NCBI RefSeq assembly: GCF_026341855.1
Contig: NZ_JAPENW010000001.1
Coordinates: 2,356,001-2,420,000, forward strand
Source of the DNA: Streptomyces sp. NBC_00568
GTDB lineage: Bacteria; Actinomycetota; Actinomycetes; Streptomycetales; Streptomycetaceae
Reading direction: 5' to 3'
DNA length: 64,000 nt
Every line of letters starts with the position of its first letter. Position 1 is the first letter of the stretch. Of this stretch, positions 29,188 through 38,068 are shown in pieces. Both the position numbers and the translations under genes were made by a program. The notes beneath the pieces were generated by a model. That model was not told the origin of the DNA, did not search any database, and saw nothing but the letters and a program-made list of their open reading frames with translations.

Positions 29188-29447
29188 CCGCCCTGTACAC
29201 GATCGCCGTCGGAGCGCTGGCCGAAGCCCCGCCCGGCGCCGTCACCACCGAGCTCGACAAGGTCCTCGGCATCATCGCGTGGCTCGTCACCGCCGCCGGC
29301 GTGGCGGGCCTGATGATCGTGGGCTCCCGGATGGCGCTCGCCGTCAAGTCCGGTGACGTGGAGGAGCACTTGAGCCAGTTCCTGATGGTCCTGGGCGCCT
29401 GTGTCATCGGCGCCACGGCGGGGCCGATCGTCGGTTTCGTGCTCTGA
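29184..29447 (+). CDS. Small two-helix membrane protein, VirB2 pilin-like
   Basis: This 87-residue protein has a GTG start overlapping the preceding stop. It has a short N-terminal segment, then two hydrophobic helices (VLGIIAWLVTAAGVAGLMIVG and FLMVLGACVIGATAGPIVGFVL) with a charged loop between them. This size and topology match TrbC/VirB2-type pilins and the small membrane proteins seen beside actinobacterial T4SS genes. It is a paralogue of the gene at 29995, sharing LDKVLGI-AW and the MVLG-C-GATAGPIV-FV pattern. Pilin assignment is inference from topology and context. Confidence 0.7.
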   Translation: MTALYTIAVGALAEAPPGAVTTELDKVLGIIAWLVTAAGVAGLMIVGSRMALAVKSGDVEEHLSQFLMVLGACVIGATAGPIVGFVL

Positions 29448-29994
29448 GACCCGCGCCGCACGGACGGGCCACCGACCGGCGCCGCATCGACCGCCACGCC
29501 GAGACCCGCGCCGCACCGACCGGCGCCACGCCGGCCGTCACACGGAGACCCGCGCCGCACCGACCGGTCCCGCACCGACCGGTCCGCCGATCATCCCGCA
29601 CCGGACACCCGGCACCCGGCACCCCCGAAGACCCTGGAGGCACCCTCGCATCTGAGGGTGCCTCAGCTGTTTCCGGGGGTCCGCCACCTCGTATTTCATG
29701 ACGGTCTCTTCCCGTCTGTCACGGACACGTCACCGACAGGTGCTGGATCACTACATCGCTTGGCCCGGACCCACCGGAGTCGCCAAGCTCACTGTGCAAC
29801 CGGGAACCCGGGCGTCCCACGAGTCCTCCGTCGCCCTCAAGTACCGCTCACAGCAAGCACGAACCGCTCACACCGAGCAGGTGTCGCTCACACCGGCGCA
29901 TGCCGCTCGCACCAAGCAAGTGCCGCTCAGCCCGGCATGCTCCGCCCACGTCCAGCACGTGGCCGCGGACAGCCGGCCACATCGGGGAGAAGCC
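29448..29994 (+). promoter_or_regulatory. Non-coding stretch between the two pilin-like genes
   Basis: These 547 bases carry no convincing gene. They hold three direct copies of a GAGACCCGCGCCGCAC unit (starting near 29447, 29502 and 29545), the terminator hairpin at 29637-29664, and several degenerate CGCTCACACC-type repeats (29845-29935). The region separates the plus arm into two transcription units, so a promoter for the downstream set probably lies between 29665 and 29994. Confidence 0.5.
29637..29664 (+). terminator. Perfect 11-bp hairpin after the first pilin-like gene
   Basis: GAGGCACCCTC (29637-29647) pairs exactly with GAGGGTGCCTC (29654-29664) around a six-base loop GCATCT. It lies 190 bases after the first pilin-like gene and would end the short upstream transcript. 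Confidence 0.75.
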
Positions 29995-30294
29995 ATGTTC
30001 AAGGCGATAGCAGCCAAGGCCCACCAGTACATCTACCTGGCGGACGGAAAGGTCCCCGACCCCAACCGCAACGCGCCGGGCGCGCTGACCGGGAAGGTCG
30101 ACACCGTCCTCGGCATCCTCGCCTGGGCCGGCACCGCGGCGGGCGTCGCGGGTGTGCTCATCACCGGCGCCATGATGGCGATCTCGATGCGCCGCGGCGA
30201 GGGCTCGGAGCACATGGGCCGCCTCGGCATGGTGCTCGGCGGCTGTGTCCTGGTGGCCACCGCGGGCCCCGTCGTCACCTTCGTCTTCGCCTGA
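29995..30294 (+). CDS. Second small two-helix membrane protein, VirB2 pilin-like
   Basis: This 99-residue protein starts at ATG 29995 (GGGGAGA box 29984-29990). Its extracytoplasmic or cytoplasmic N-terminus is hydrophilic (AAKAHQYIYLADGKVPDPNRNAPG). It then has two helices as in the paralogue at 29184: VDTVLGILAWAGTAAGVAGVLITGAMMA and LGMVLGGCVLVATAGPVVTFVF. Having two related pilin-like subunits suggests a major/minor subunit arrangement or specialisation. It starts the second transcription unit, followed by the VirB8-position, VirB6-like and ATPase genes. Confidence 0.7.
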   Translation: MFKAIAAKAHQYIYLADGKVPDPNRNAPGALTGKVDTVLGILAWAGTAAGVAGVLITGAMMAISMRRGEGSEHMGRLGMVLGGCVLVATAGPVVTFVFA

Positions 30295-30334
30295 CCCACG
30301 CCCCGTCAGAACCTGACACGAAGGGAGCGCAACC

Positions 30335-31108
30335 ATGCTGAACTCCGGTCGGCCCCAAGGGGGCAGCGGGGAGTGGGAGCAGCCGTTCTGGCAGCAGCGA
30401 GGCTGGATCCTGTCGGCCGGGTTCCTGCTGGTGCTGCTCGTGCTCGCCGTCTTCACGATGATGGGCGGGGGCGAGAAGGCGGCGGACGCATCGGACGGTC
30501 CCGCCCGGAAGCCGGACTCCTCCGCGGACACGGGCCGGGGCGGCAGCGGCGGGCAGGACACCCGCCCCGCCGGCTGCCGCACCGATGACGGCGACCAGGC
30601 CAAGCCCACGCGCGCGCCCAAGGACTTCACCTGGAAGGCCGACGGGACGGGCCTGGTGCCGGTGTCCAGGTCGGTGGGCCCGCGCACGTTCGACGGACCG
30701 GTCTGGTCCTGCTACGCCCGCACGCCGATGGGCTCCGTGATGGCCGCCCACGCCATCACCGATCACCTGAGCTACCCGGGCTGGCGCAAGGTCGTCGACC
30801 GGCAGGTCGTCCCCGGCGCGGGCCGCGACGCGCTCGTCGAGAGCCGCGCCGCGGCGGGCGACAAGCCGACCTCGGGCGCGCCCGACGGCGGCGGCTACGC
30901 CGGCTTCACGGTCCTGTCGTACGACAAGGAGAAGTCGACGGTGATGTTCGTGGTGCGTGTCCCCGGCAAGGACGCCTACGGCACCGCGTCGGTGACCCTG
31001 CGGTGGCTCGACGGCGACTGGAAGCTCGCGCCCGACGCCGACGGGACCGTCTATTCGGGGATGTCGCAGATCAGCGGCACCAAGGGCTTCGTCACCTGGG
31101 AGGCGTGA
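30335..31108 (+). CDS. Bitopic membrane protein at the VirB8 position
   Basis: This encodes 257 residues. There is a short cytoplasmic N-terminus with aromatic residues (EWEQPFWQQRGW) and one helix (ILSAGFLLVLLVLAVFTMMGG). A Gly/Asp/Ser linker leads to an outside domain (residues ~95-255), with PVWSCYARTPMGSVMAAHAITDHLSYPGWRKVVDRQV and a beta-rich end FVVRVPGKDAYGTASVTLRWLDGDWKL. The topology and NTF2-like pattern match VirB8-type assembly factors, but there is no sequence signature that proves it. It lies one base before the TrbL/VirB6-like gene, in the same operon. Confidence 0.6.
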   Translation: MLNSGRPQGGSGEWEQPFWQQRGWILSAGFLLVLLVLAVFTMMGGGEKAADASDGPARKPDSSADTGRGGSGGQDTRPAGCRTDDGDQAKPTRAPKDFTWKADGTGLVPVSRSVGPRTFDGPVWSCYARTPMGSVMAAHAITDHLSYPGWRKVVDRQVVPGAGRDALVESRAAAGDKPTSGAPDGGGYAGFTVLSYDKEKSTVMFVVRVPGKDAYGTASVTLRWLDGDWKLAPDADGTVYSGMSQISGTKGFVTWEA

Positions 31109-31109
31109 G

Positions 31110-32246
31110 ATGGCTTGTTCCTGGCGGGTGTACGACTGTGTGATCGACGAGGTCGGTACGCAGTTCACCGACGGTGCCGTGGTGGCCTTCGCCAAGGCGA
31201 TCGGCGACGCGACCTCGGACGTGCTCAAGGCGCTCAACGGCGTCTGGATGAACGTCAAGGTGGAAGACTCCTCCGGGCCCATCGGCCTGATCGACCAGCA
31301 GGTCGACTGGATCGTCGCCTATGTGGCCGTGGCCTCGCTGCTGATCGCGGCGATCCGCATGGCGCTGGAGCGCAAGGGCCAGCCGATGAAGCAGGCGTTC
31401 ATGGGGATGTGGAAGGTCATCCTCGTCGGCGCGGTCGCCGTGCCGGTGGTCCAGGCGCTCACCAAGGCCTCCGACGCGTACGCGCAGCATGTGTACGCGA
31501 AGTCCGACCTCGGCGACACGGCGTCGACGATGCTCGGTGTGCTGACCCTCCACCAGCCGGGCCTCATCCTCATCTTCGGCCTGCTGGTGATGCTGTCGAG
31601 CTTCGTGCAGATCTGTCTGATGTACATCCGCATCGGCGTCATGATCGTGCTCGTCGGCACGCTGCCGCTGGCCGCCGCCTCCTCGATGACCGGGTGGGGC
31701 GAGGGCTGGTGGAGGAAGCACGTCGGCTGGCTCGCGGCCTGGCTGCTGTACAAGCCGGCGGCCGCGCTCATCATCTACTCGGCCACGTCGATGACGCAGA
31801 ACACCAAGGACCTCAACCAGACCATCGCCGGTATGGGCATGCTGATCATGGCGGTGTTCGCCCTGCCGGCCCTGCTCAAGCTGATCGTTCCGGCGACCGC
31901 GGCACTGGGCGGCACCTCTGGCGGCACGGTCGCCCTCAACGCGACGAACAACATCGCCACCGGTGCCGTCAGCATCGCCGCGGGCGGTGCCGGCGGGGGC
32001 GGCGGAGGCGGCGGCGCGGCCGGTCCGCAGGGCTCGCCGTCCGCCGGTGCCGGTGCCTCGGCCGGCGGGGGCGGCGCCGGAGCCGCGGCGGCCGGGGGCG
32101 GTGCCGCGGCCGCGGGCGCGGCCACGGGCGGCGCGACCCTCGCCGTGCAGGCCGCGGCGGTCGCCGTGCAGACCGGTGTCGCGGCGGCGAGCGAAGTGGC
32201 CAACTCCCTCGGCGACAACGACGGGATGAAGGGCCACAACCAATAG
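31110..32246 (+). CDS. TrbL/VirB6-like polytopic channel protein
   Basis: This 378-residue membrane protein has about six helices between residues 65 and 275. Recognisable are a first helix (IVAYVAVASLLIAAIRMAL), the paired helices ILIFGLLVMLSSFVQICLMYIRIGVMIVLVGTLPLAAASS, and GWLAAWLLYKPAAALIIYSA. The topology and the YKPAAALIIYSAT segment are typical of actinobacterial TrbL/VirB6 homologues. After residue ~295 it ends in a 60-residue Gly/Ala tail and a short hydrophilic end. It would form part of the translocation pore in the membrane. Confidence 0.8.
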   Translation: MACSWRVYDCVIDEVGTQFTDGAVVAFAKAIGDATSDVLKALNGVWMNVKVEDSSGPIGLIDQQVDWIVAYVAVASLLIAAIRMALERKGQPMKQAFMGMWKVILVGAVAVPVVQALTKASDAYAQHVYAKSDLGDTASTMLGVLTLHQPGLILIFGLLVMLSSFVQICLMYIRIGVMIVLVGTLPLAAASSMTGWGEGWWRKHVGWLAAWLLYKPAAALIIYSATSMTQNTKDLNQTIAGMGMLIMAVFALPALLKLIVPATAALGGTSGGTVALNATNNIATGAVSIAAGGAGGGGGGGGAAGPQGSPSAGAGASAGGGGAGAAAAGGGAAAAGAATGGATLAVQAAAVAVQTGVAAASEVANSLGDNDGMKGHNQ

Positions 32247-32448
32247 GCCACGAGACAACGGGAGTTCGGGGCAGCACCTCCTCGGCACCTCCTCGGCCCC
32301 ACCGCGGCACGTCCGCGGACCGGTCGCGGACCGGTCGCGGACCGGTCGCGGCAGCTCCGCGGAGCGGCCACCGAGGCTCCGCGGGGCGCCGCCCCGGACT
32401 CCGACCCCCTGTACGTATCCAGCGCTTCGAGCCGGAAGAAGGAACCCC
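32247..32448 (+). repeat. Intergenic repeat cluster with 11-bp triplicate
   Basis: The gap between the VirB6-like and VirB4-like genes holds three exact tandem copies of CGCGGACCGGT (32314-32346), followed by a partial palindrome of CCGCGG-rich sequence (about 32350-32385). No gene is seen. Repeats here could affect mRNA structure between the two coding regions of one operon. Confidence 0.7.
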
Positions 32449-33942
32449 ATGTCCACCGACGCCATGACGCGTCCCACGTACGGGAACTGGCGCAGGCCCC
32501 GCCGTCCCGGACTCGGTCCGCTGGGTCTGCTCGGCACCGTCGTCGCCTTCGGCGGACTGCTGGTGGCGCTGCTGGCGTCGCTGGTCTCGCTGGCCGCCGC
32601 GATCGTCGTCCTGGTACCGGTCGGGCTCTTCCTCGCCCCACTGGCGCTGCGCACGGTCGACGGCCGCAATGTCTACCAGGTCCTCGCGATCCGCATCGGC
32701 TGGATGCGGCGGAAGGCCAACGGCTCGCACACCTACCTCTCCGGTCCGCTGTCCAAGCGCCCCGGCGGCCGCTACCAGCCGCCGGGACTGCTCGCGCGCA
32801 CCCGGATGCACGAGGGCCGCGACGCCTACAACCGCTCCTTCGGCGTGCTGCACCACCCGGGCCGCGGCCTGTACACGGTGGTGCTGGCCTGTGAACCGGA
32901 CGGCGGTTCGCTGGTCGACCCCGCTCAGGTCGACATCTGGGTGGCCTCCTGGGGCGACTGGCTGGCGCGGCTCTCGCACGAGCCGGGCCTGCGCGGTGCC
33001 CAGGTGGTCGTGGAGACCGCCCCCGACACCGGGACGCGGCTCGCGGCCGAGGTGCTCCCGCGCATCACTCCGGACGCGCCGGCCGCCGCGCGCGCCGTGA
33101 TGGAGGAGGTCGTCGAGCGCTACCCGTCGGCGTCCTCCGAGATGCACACGTACATCGCCCTCACCTACGGCCCGACGGGCGGGCCCAAGCGCGGCACGGA
33201 CGACATCATCACCGACCTGTCGATGCGGCTGCCCGGCCTGCTGTCCGGGCTGGTCGCGGCGGGCGGCGGCAGCGCCTACCCGCTGGCCGCCGACCGGCTC
33301 GCCGAGATCGTCCGGGTGGCGTACGACCCCGCCATCGCGCCCGATGTGCTCAGCGCCCGCGCCGAGCACGCCACGACCGGGCTGGAGTGGAGCGACGCGG
33401 GCCCGGCCGCGGCCGTCGAGACCGTCACCTCGTACAAGCACGACTCGGGTGTCTCGCGCACCTGGATGCTGACGCTCGCGCCGCGCGGCACCGTCCGCTC
33501 CAGTGTCCTGCGCGGGCTGCTCGAACCGGCTCCGGGAACCCGGCGCAAGCGGGTCTCGCTGATCTACCGGCCCATCGACCCGGCGACCTCCGCCCGCATC
33601 GTCGAGTCCGACCGCCGCACCGCGCACTTCATGGCGGGCTCGCGGCGCGGTCTCGTGCAGGCGCGGGCCAGTTCGGAGATGCAGGCCGCCGAGCAGACCG
33701 CGGCCGAGGAGGCGGCGGGCGCGGGACTCGTGGAGTTCTCGCTGATGGTGACGGTCACCGTGGACGACGAGGAGCAGTTGCAGGACGCGGGCATCACCGT
33801 GCGCAACCTCCAGGCCTCGTCCCGCATCCTGATGCGCCCCGCGGACCGTATGCAGGCCTCCGCGTTCACGTGCACGCTGCCGGTCGGCCTGCTGCCGTGG
33901 GAACACACCCTCGTTCCGTACCAGATCAGGGAGGCGCTGTGA
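32449..33942 (+). CDS. SCO6880-family protein: VirB3-like anchor plus VirB4 N-terminal domain
   Basis: This encodes 497 residues. Two close hydrophobic helices near the N-terminus (residues ~25-65, GPLGLLGTVVAFGGLLVALLASLVSLAAAIVVLV) correspond to a VirB3/PrgI-like anchor. The rest, from LAIRIGWMRRKANGSHTY to TLPVGLLPWEHTL, has the alternating pattern of the non-ATPase half of VirB4-type proteins (SCO6880 family by name from memory). No P-loop is present. Its stop overlaps the start of the next gene (GTGA), which supplies the ATPase half. It acts at the cytoplasmic membrane as part of the secretion motor. Confidence 0.8.
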   Translation: MSTDAMTRPTYGNWRRPRRPGLGPLGLLGTVVAFGGLLVALLASLVSLAAAIVVLVPVGLFLAPLALRTVDGRNVYQVLAIRIGWMRRKANGSHTYLSGPLSKRPGGRYQPPGLLARTRMHEGRDAYNRSFGVLHHPGRGLYTVVLACEPDGGSLVDPAQVDIWVASWGDWLARLSHEPGLRGAQVVVETAPDTGTRLAAEVLPRITPDAPAAARAVMEEVVERYPSASSEMHTYIALTYGPTGGPKRGTDDIITDLSMRLPGLLSGLVAAGGGSAYPLAADRLAEIVRVAYDPAIAPDVLSARAEHATTGLEWSDAGPAAAVETVTSYKHDSGVSRTWMLTLAPRGTVRSSVLRGLLEPAPGTRRKRVSLIYRPIDPATSARIVESDRRTAHFMAGSRRGLVQARASSEMQAAEQTAAEEAAGAGLVEFSLMVTVTVDDEEQLQDAGITVRNLQASSRILMRPADRMQASAFTCTLPVGLLPWEHTLVPYQIREAL

Positions 33943-35447
33943 GCAAGCAGTCGATGCCGCGGACCCCGGGGACCCCGGCCACCGCACCCCCGCGCGGCTG
34001 GTACGGCCCAGCGGGCGGCCAGGTCGGGCATGTCGACCCGCCCGCGCTGTGGCGCGCGACCACCGTGCAGGCGTGCGGGCTGTGGCCGTTCGCGGCCGGC
34101 TCCGGCGCGCCGATGACCGGGGTGCCGCTCGGGCAGCACCTGCACACCGGGGCGACGGTGTGCGGTGACCCCATCTCCTGGTTCACCCGGGCCCGTTACA
34201 TCTCCAACCCGTCGCTCTTCATGCTGGGCATGCCGGGCCTCGGCAAGTCGACCCTGGTCAACCGCATGCTGATCGGGATGTCCGCGACGGGCATCACGCC
34301 CCTGGTCCTCGGCGACCTGAAGCCCGACTACGCCGACACGGTACGGGCGTTGGGCGGCCAGGTGATCTCCATCGGACGCGGGGTCGGCGGCATCAACGTC
34401 CTCGACCCGGGCGCGATGGGCGAGGCGGCGCTCCGGATCGGGGGCGAACGCGGCCGGATCCTCGCGGCGGAGGCGCACGGCCGGGTGCTGAACATGGTCG
34501 CGGCGCTGATCACCATCGTGCGCGGGCGTCCCATGGACGACCACGAGCAGTCGGTGCTGTCCGCCTGTCTGCACCATCTCGCCGAGCGGACGAAGCCGGG
34601 ACGGGCGCCCCTGCTGCCGGATCTGCTGAAGGTGCTGGACGAGGGTCCCGACCGGGTCCGCGCGGTGACGCTGGACCGCGGGAACGAGGCCCGCTACCAG
34701 GAGGCCGTGGACCCGCTGCACCGCTCGCTGCTGGGCGTGCTCGACGGACCGCTCGGCGACACCTTCGCCAGCGAGACGTCGACCCGGATCAACCCCGCCT
34801 CCCCGGCGGTCTGCGTGGACATCTCCCGGATCGGCGAGGCGGACACCCAGCTGACGGCCGCCGCGATGCTCGCGGCCTGGTCGGACGGGCTCGGCACGGT
34901 GGCCGCCGCGCACGCGCTCGCGGATGCCGGGCTCGCCCCGCAGCGCTGGTTCTTCACCGTCCTCGACGAGCTGTGGCGTCCGCTCCGGGCCGCCTCCGGC
35001 ATCGTGGAACGGATCGACGCGCTGACCCGGCTGAACCGTTCGCTCGGCCTCGGAGACGCGAAGATCACCCACACCCTGAAGGACGCCGAGGCCCTCGGCA
35101 GCGAGTCCGACCGCGCGAAGGCGCGCGGCTTCGTGGAGCGGGCCGGGATGGTCGTCTGCGCGGGGCTCCCGCGGTCGGAGATGCGGGAACTCGGCGAGAT
35201 CGTCGGCATGTCCGAGCGCGAGATCGAACTCGTCTCGTCCTGGTCGTCCCCGCCCGGCTGGGCCAGCACCGGCGGGAACGAGGAGCCGCCCGGACGCGGA
35301 CGCTTCCTGATCAAGGTGGGCGGCCGGCCCGGCATTCCGATCAAGGTCTCCATCACCGACACCGAGCGGGCCCTGCACAACACGAACACCCGCTGGTCGG
35401 AGGCGGGCAAGCCGTCGCTGTCCAAGCAGGAGGGCGGGCTGCGGTGA
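33939..35447 (+). CDS. VirB4/TraC-like secretion ATPase, motor half
   Basis: This 502-residue ATPase has its Walker A (GMPGLGKS) at residues 97-104 and Walker B (VLDEL) with Asp343-Glu344. The GTG start overlaps the preceding stop, which tightly couples the two halves of a VirB4-like enzyme. Family-typical features are VLGDLKPDYADTVRALGGQV after Walker A, VCVDISRI, and the arginine-containing GFVERAGMVVCAGLPRSEM near the C-terminus. It would power substrate translocation or pilus assembly. There are no membrane segments, and the length is normal for the ATPase half alone. Confidence 0.88.
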   Translation: MSKQSMPRTPGTPATAPPRGWYGPAGGQVGHVDPPALWRATTVQACGLWPFAAGSGAPMTGVPLGQHLHTGATVCGDPISWFTRARYISNPSLFMLGMPGLGKSTLVNRMLIGMSATGITPLVLGDLKPDYADTVRALGGQVISIGRGVGGINVLDPGAMGEAALRIGGERGRILAAEAHGRVLNMVAALITIVRGRPMDDHEQSVLSACLHHLAERTKPGRAPLLPDLLKVLDEGPDRVRAVTLDRGNEARYQEAVDPLHRSLLGVLDGPLGDTFASETSTRINPASPAVCVDISRIGEADTQLTAAAMLAAWSDGLGTVAAAHALADAGLAPQRWFFTVLDELWRPLRAASGIVERIDALTRLNRSLGLGDAKITHTLKDAEALGSESDRAKARGFVERAGMVVCAGLPRSEMRELGEIVGMSEREIELVSSWSSPPGWASTGGNEEPPGRGRFLIKVGGRPGIPIKVSITDTERALHNTNTRWSEAGKPSLSKQEGGLR

Positions 35448-35813
35448 GAACCACCGACCGACCGCTGCCGGGGAGCCGCGGCCCGTCCGGCGTGCGAGCA
35501 CGAGCACGAGCACGGGCACGGGCCGTCCACCGCCCCAACGGGCCGGCCATGGGGTGCTCCAGCCTGTCCGGGGCCAGAGGACGAGCACGGACCATCCACC
35601 GCCCCAAAAGGCCGACCGTCGGACATTCCAGCCCGTCCGGCGCTTGAGGACGAGCACGGACCATCCACGGCCCCAAAAGGCCGACCGTCGGACATTCCAG
35701 CCCGTCCGGCGCTTGAGGACGAGCGCGGAGCGCGACGGGGGGCCGGGGGCGCGGCCCCCGGTATGGGACGGGTAGGGGCGGCGGGGGCGACAACCATCAA
35801 CGGGGGACCAGAG
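35448..35813. repeat. 69-bp tandem repeats and dispersed GC-rich intergenic element
   Basis: This gene-free stretch holds a ~69-bp tandem repeat: near-exact copies start at 35581 and 35650, with a diverged copy before (from about 35506) and a partial one after 35719. Each ends in AGCCCGTCCGGCGCTTGAGGA. The block then continues with TGGGACGGGTAGGGGCGG. The same two sub-blocks occur, with changes, at 43031-43110. This is a dispersed intergenic repeat family known by eye in Streptomyces genomes. A ribosome binding site (GGGGGA) for the VirD4-like gene follows at about 35801-35807. Confidence 0.85.
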
Positions 35814-37571
35814 ATGAGCAGCACGAAAAGGACGACATCGGGCAGCGGGGAGGACTTCCTCCCCTGGATCGTGCCGGGGGCCGCCTTCCTCGTAGGCATC
35901 ACCTTCTTCGGCGCCTGGCTGGGCGGAACCCTGGGCGCGGCGGTGAGCGGCGCAGGCTGGCACCCGCCGCCGTTCGGTCTGTCCACCCTGTCGACGCTGG
36001 TGAAGGACGGCCCCGGCACGGTGTGGCCGGCAGCCTCGCCGACCGCGCTCGCCGCGGGCATGGCGACGGTCTTCGGCACCGTCGTGGCGGCCGTCGTCGT
36101 ACTCATCGTGCTCGTACGGCGCCGGATCACCGCACCCACCGGCCTGGCGGGCCGCAAGGAACTGGCCGGCCTCCTGCCCAAGGGGGCCGCGCGGCGGGCC
36201 CGCCAACTCCGCCCGGTGCTCGGCAAACTGCCGAAGGTCACCCCGGACGACACCGGGAACCTCATCGGCAACCTGGAGCCCCGCGGCCCCGAACTCCGCT
36301 CCAGCTACGAGGACGTCGAGCTCGACCTGATGGCGCCCCGCGCGGGCAAGTCCACCGGCATCGCGGTGCCGCGCGTCCTGCGGGCCCGCGGCAGCGTGCT
36401 GCTGACGTCGAACAAGGCGGACGTGTACAGCGTGACGCGGGCGGAGCGTGAACGCGTGGGCCGGGTCTGGACGTTCGACCCCCAGGGTATCGCCCACACC
36501 CCACGTGCCCTGTGGTGGGACATGCTCGCCGACGCCGCCACGATCGAGGGCGCCCGCCGGCTGGCCGGGCACTTCGTGGGCGCGGTCAACGACGACGCCT
36601 CCCGCCGCGACTTCTGGATCTCGGCCGCCCAGAACACCCTCACCGCCCTGTTCCACGCGGCCCATCGGGGCGGACGGCAGATCGGCGAGGTGCTCGGCTG
36701 GCTGGCCGACCCGGCCGACCGCACCCCCGTCGACCTGCTGCGCGACGCCGGGATGACAGCCCTCGCGGACCAGCTGCAGGGCACCGTGCAGGGCGCGGTG
36801 GAGACCCGGGACGGCATCTACGAGACCGCCCGCCAGTGTGTGGCCTGTCTGCTCGACCCGTCGATCGCGGCCTGGGTGACACCGGACCCGGCGGTGCCGC
36901 AGTTCTTCCCCGACCGCCATGTCCTGTCCACCGACACGCTCTACCTGCTCTCCAAGGACGGCGGCGGCTCGGCGGCCGGTGTCGTCGCGGCCGCCGCGGA
37001 CTCCGTACTGCGCGCGGGAGTCGTCGCCGCCGAGCGGATGGGCGGACGGCTCGAACCGCCGATGACGGCGGTCCTCGACGAGGCGGCGAACGTCTGCCGG
37101 ATCTCCGATCTCCCCGACCTGTACTCGCACTTCGGCTCGCGCGGCATCAACATCGTGACGCTGCTCCAGAGTTACCGGCAGGGCTCACGCGTGTGGGGCG
37201 AGGCCGGGATGGACGCGCTCTGGTCCGCGGCCACCATCAAACTGCTCGGCGCGGGCCTGGACGACGCCGACTTCGTGGAGAAGATCTCCCGGCTGGTCGG
37301 CGAGCACGACGTGTCGACCGTCAGCTGGTCCAAGGGCAGGGACGGGCGGTCCCGGTCGACCTCGTACCGCCTGGAACGCATCCTCCCCGCCGACCGCATC
37401 CGCGCGCTGCCCAAGGGCACCGCCCTGCTCCTGGCGACCGGCATCAGGCCCGCTCTGGTCCGGCTCCGCCCCTGGTACGCCGAACCGGGCGCCGACCGCA
37501 TCGCGACGGCGGCCCAGGCCGAGGTGAAGGCCATCACCGCCCGCGCGGCCGAAAGGATCACCAGCCGATGA
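35814..37571 (+). CDS. VirD4/TraG-like coupling ATPase
   Basis: This is a 585-residue type IV coupling protein. Two N-terminal helices (residues ~16-40 and ~75-100) anchor it. The ATPase domain has Walker A reading APRAGKST (residues 174-181) and Walker B with VLDEAAN (Asp422-Glu423). The TraG-type block SRLVGEHDVSTVSWSKG lies near the C-terminus. Residues 200-280 (LLTSNKADVYSVTRAERERVGRVWTFDPQG) are a typical TraG segment. It recruits substrates to the channel and has no relaxase neighbour. The ATG was chosen for the GGGGGA box. Its stop overlaps the DUF4913 gene (ATGA). Confidence 0.9.
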   Translation: MSSTKRTTSGSGEDFLPWIVPGAAFLVGITFFGAWLGGTLGAAVSGAGWHPPPFGLSTLSTLVKDGPGTVWPAASPTALAAGMATVFGTVVAAVVVLIVLVRRRITAPTGLAGRKELAGLLPKGAARRARQLRPVLGKLPKVTPDDTGNLIGNLEPRGPELRSSYEDVELDLMAPRAGKSTGIAVPRVLRARGSVLLTSNKADVYSVTRAERERVGRVWTFDPQGIAHTPRALWWDMLADAATIEGARRLAGHFVGAVNDDASRRDFWISAAQNTLTALFHAAHRGGRQIGEVLGWLADPADRTPVDLLRDAGMTALADQLQGTVQGAVETRDGIYETARQCVACLLDPSIAAWVTPDPAVPQFFPDRHVLSTDTLYLLSKDGGGSAAGVVAAAADSVLRAGVVAAERMGGRLEPPMTAVLDEAANVCRISDLPDLYSHFGSRGINIVTLLQSYRQGSRVWGEAGMDALWSAATIKLLGAGLDDADFVEKISRLVGEHDVSTVSWSKGRDGRSRSTSYRLERILPADRIRALPKGTALLLATGIRPALVRLRPWYAEPGADRIATAAQAEVKAITARAAERITSR

Positions 37572-38050
37572 CATCCGCCGCCGAAGGGAACTCTCCCCCG
37601 ATGACGACCGCCGCAGCCGAGCCGGAGCCCGCCACCGCTCCGCCGTTCATCCTCTATCTCGAGGGCCCGGAATACGCCGAGGAAATGGGTCAACTCGCCG
37701 TATGGGTGACCGACCTGCTCCTCCCCGTCTACGGCCGCGAGGTCACCTCGCAGCAGCCCTGGTGCCCCCGCTGGTGGGAACACCCGGAGGCGGTCGCCCG
37801 GCTGCACGGGCTGTGGCTGGCCTGGCAGGAACACACCGACCCGGCCGCGGGCGCGTCCGGACCCGCCGTCTGGCACCGCGACCACCTCGGTGCCGTGCTG
37901 AGCGAACTCCGTTCCCCGAGCGGCCCGTTCGCCGGATGCAAGCAGGGCAGCCACCGCCCGAAGACGCCACCCGCGGTCGAGTCGTACGAGGACGCGGTCG
38001 CCGCGTCCCGCCGACCGGACCCGGATCCGTACGAGACCAGCCTCTGGTAG
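37568..38050 (+). CDS. DUF4913-family protein
   Basis: This encodes 160 residues starting at an ATG that overlaps the VirD4-like stop. The DUF4913 core is plain: WCPRWWEHPEAVARLHGLWLAWQEH (residues ~65-89), ASGPAVWHRDHLGAVLSELRSPSGPFAGCK (residues ~96-125). The first 25 residues and the last 30 are disordered. The family is found mainly in actinobacterial conjugation and secretion-type loci; its function is unknown. Conserved tryptophans and a cysteine suggest a small helical domain. Coupling to the coupling protein makes an adaptor role possible, but that is inference. Confidence 0.85.
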   Translation: MTSAAEGNSPPMTTAAAEPEPATAPPFILYLEGPEYAEEMGQLAVWVTDLLLPVYGREVTSQQPWCPRWWEHPEAVARLHGLWLAWQEHTDPAAGASGPAVWHRDHLGAVLSELRSPSGPFAGCKQGSHRPKTPPAVESYEDAVAASRRPDPDPYETSLW

Positions 38051-38068
38051 ACGAGGAATACTCCAGCC

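Noticed and set aside
33564..37130. A 1188-codon open frame on the minus strand across the VirB4- and VirD4-like genes
   Set aside because: It is antisense to two well-supported ATPase genes, is Arg/Gly/Pro-rich, and has the composition of a high-GC shadow frame.
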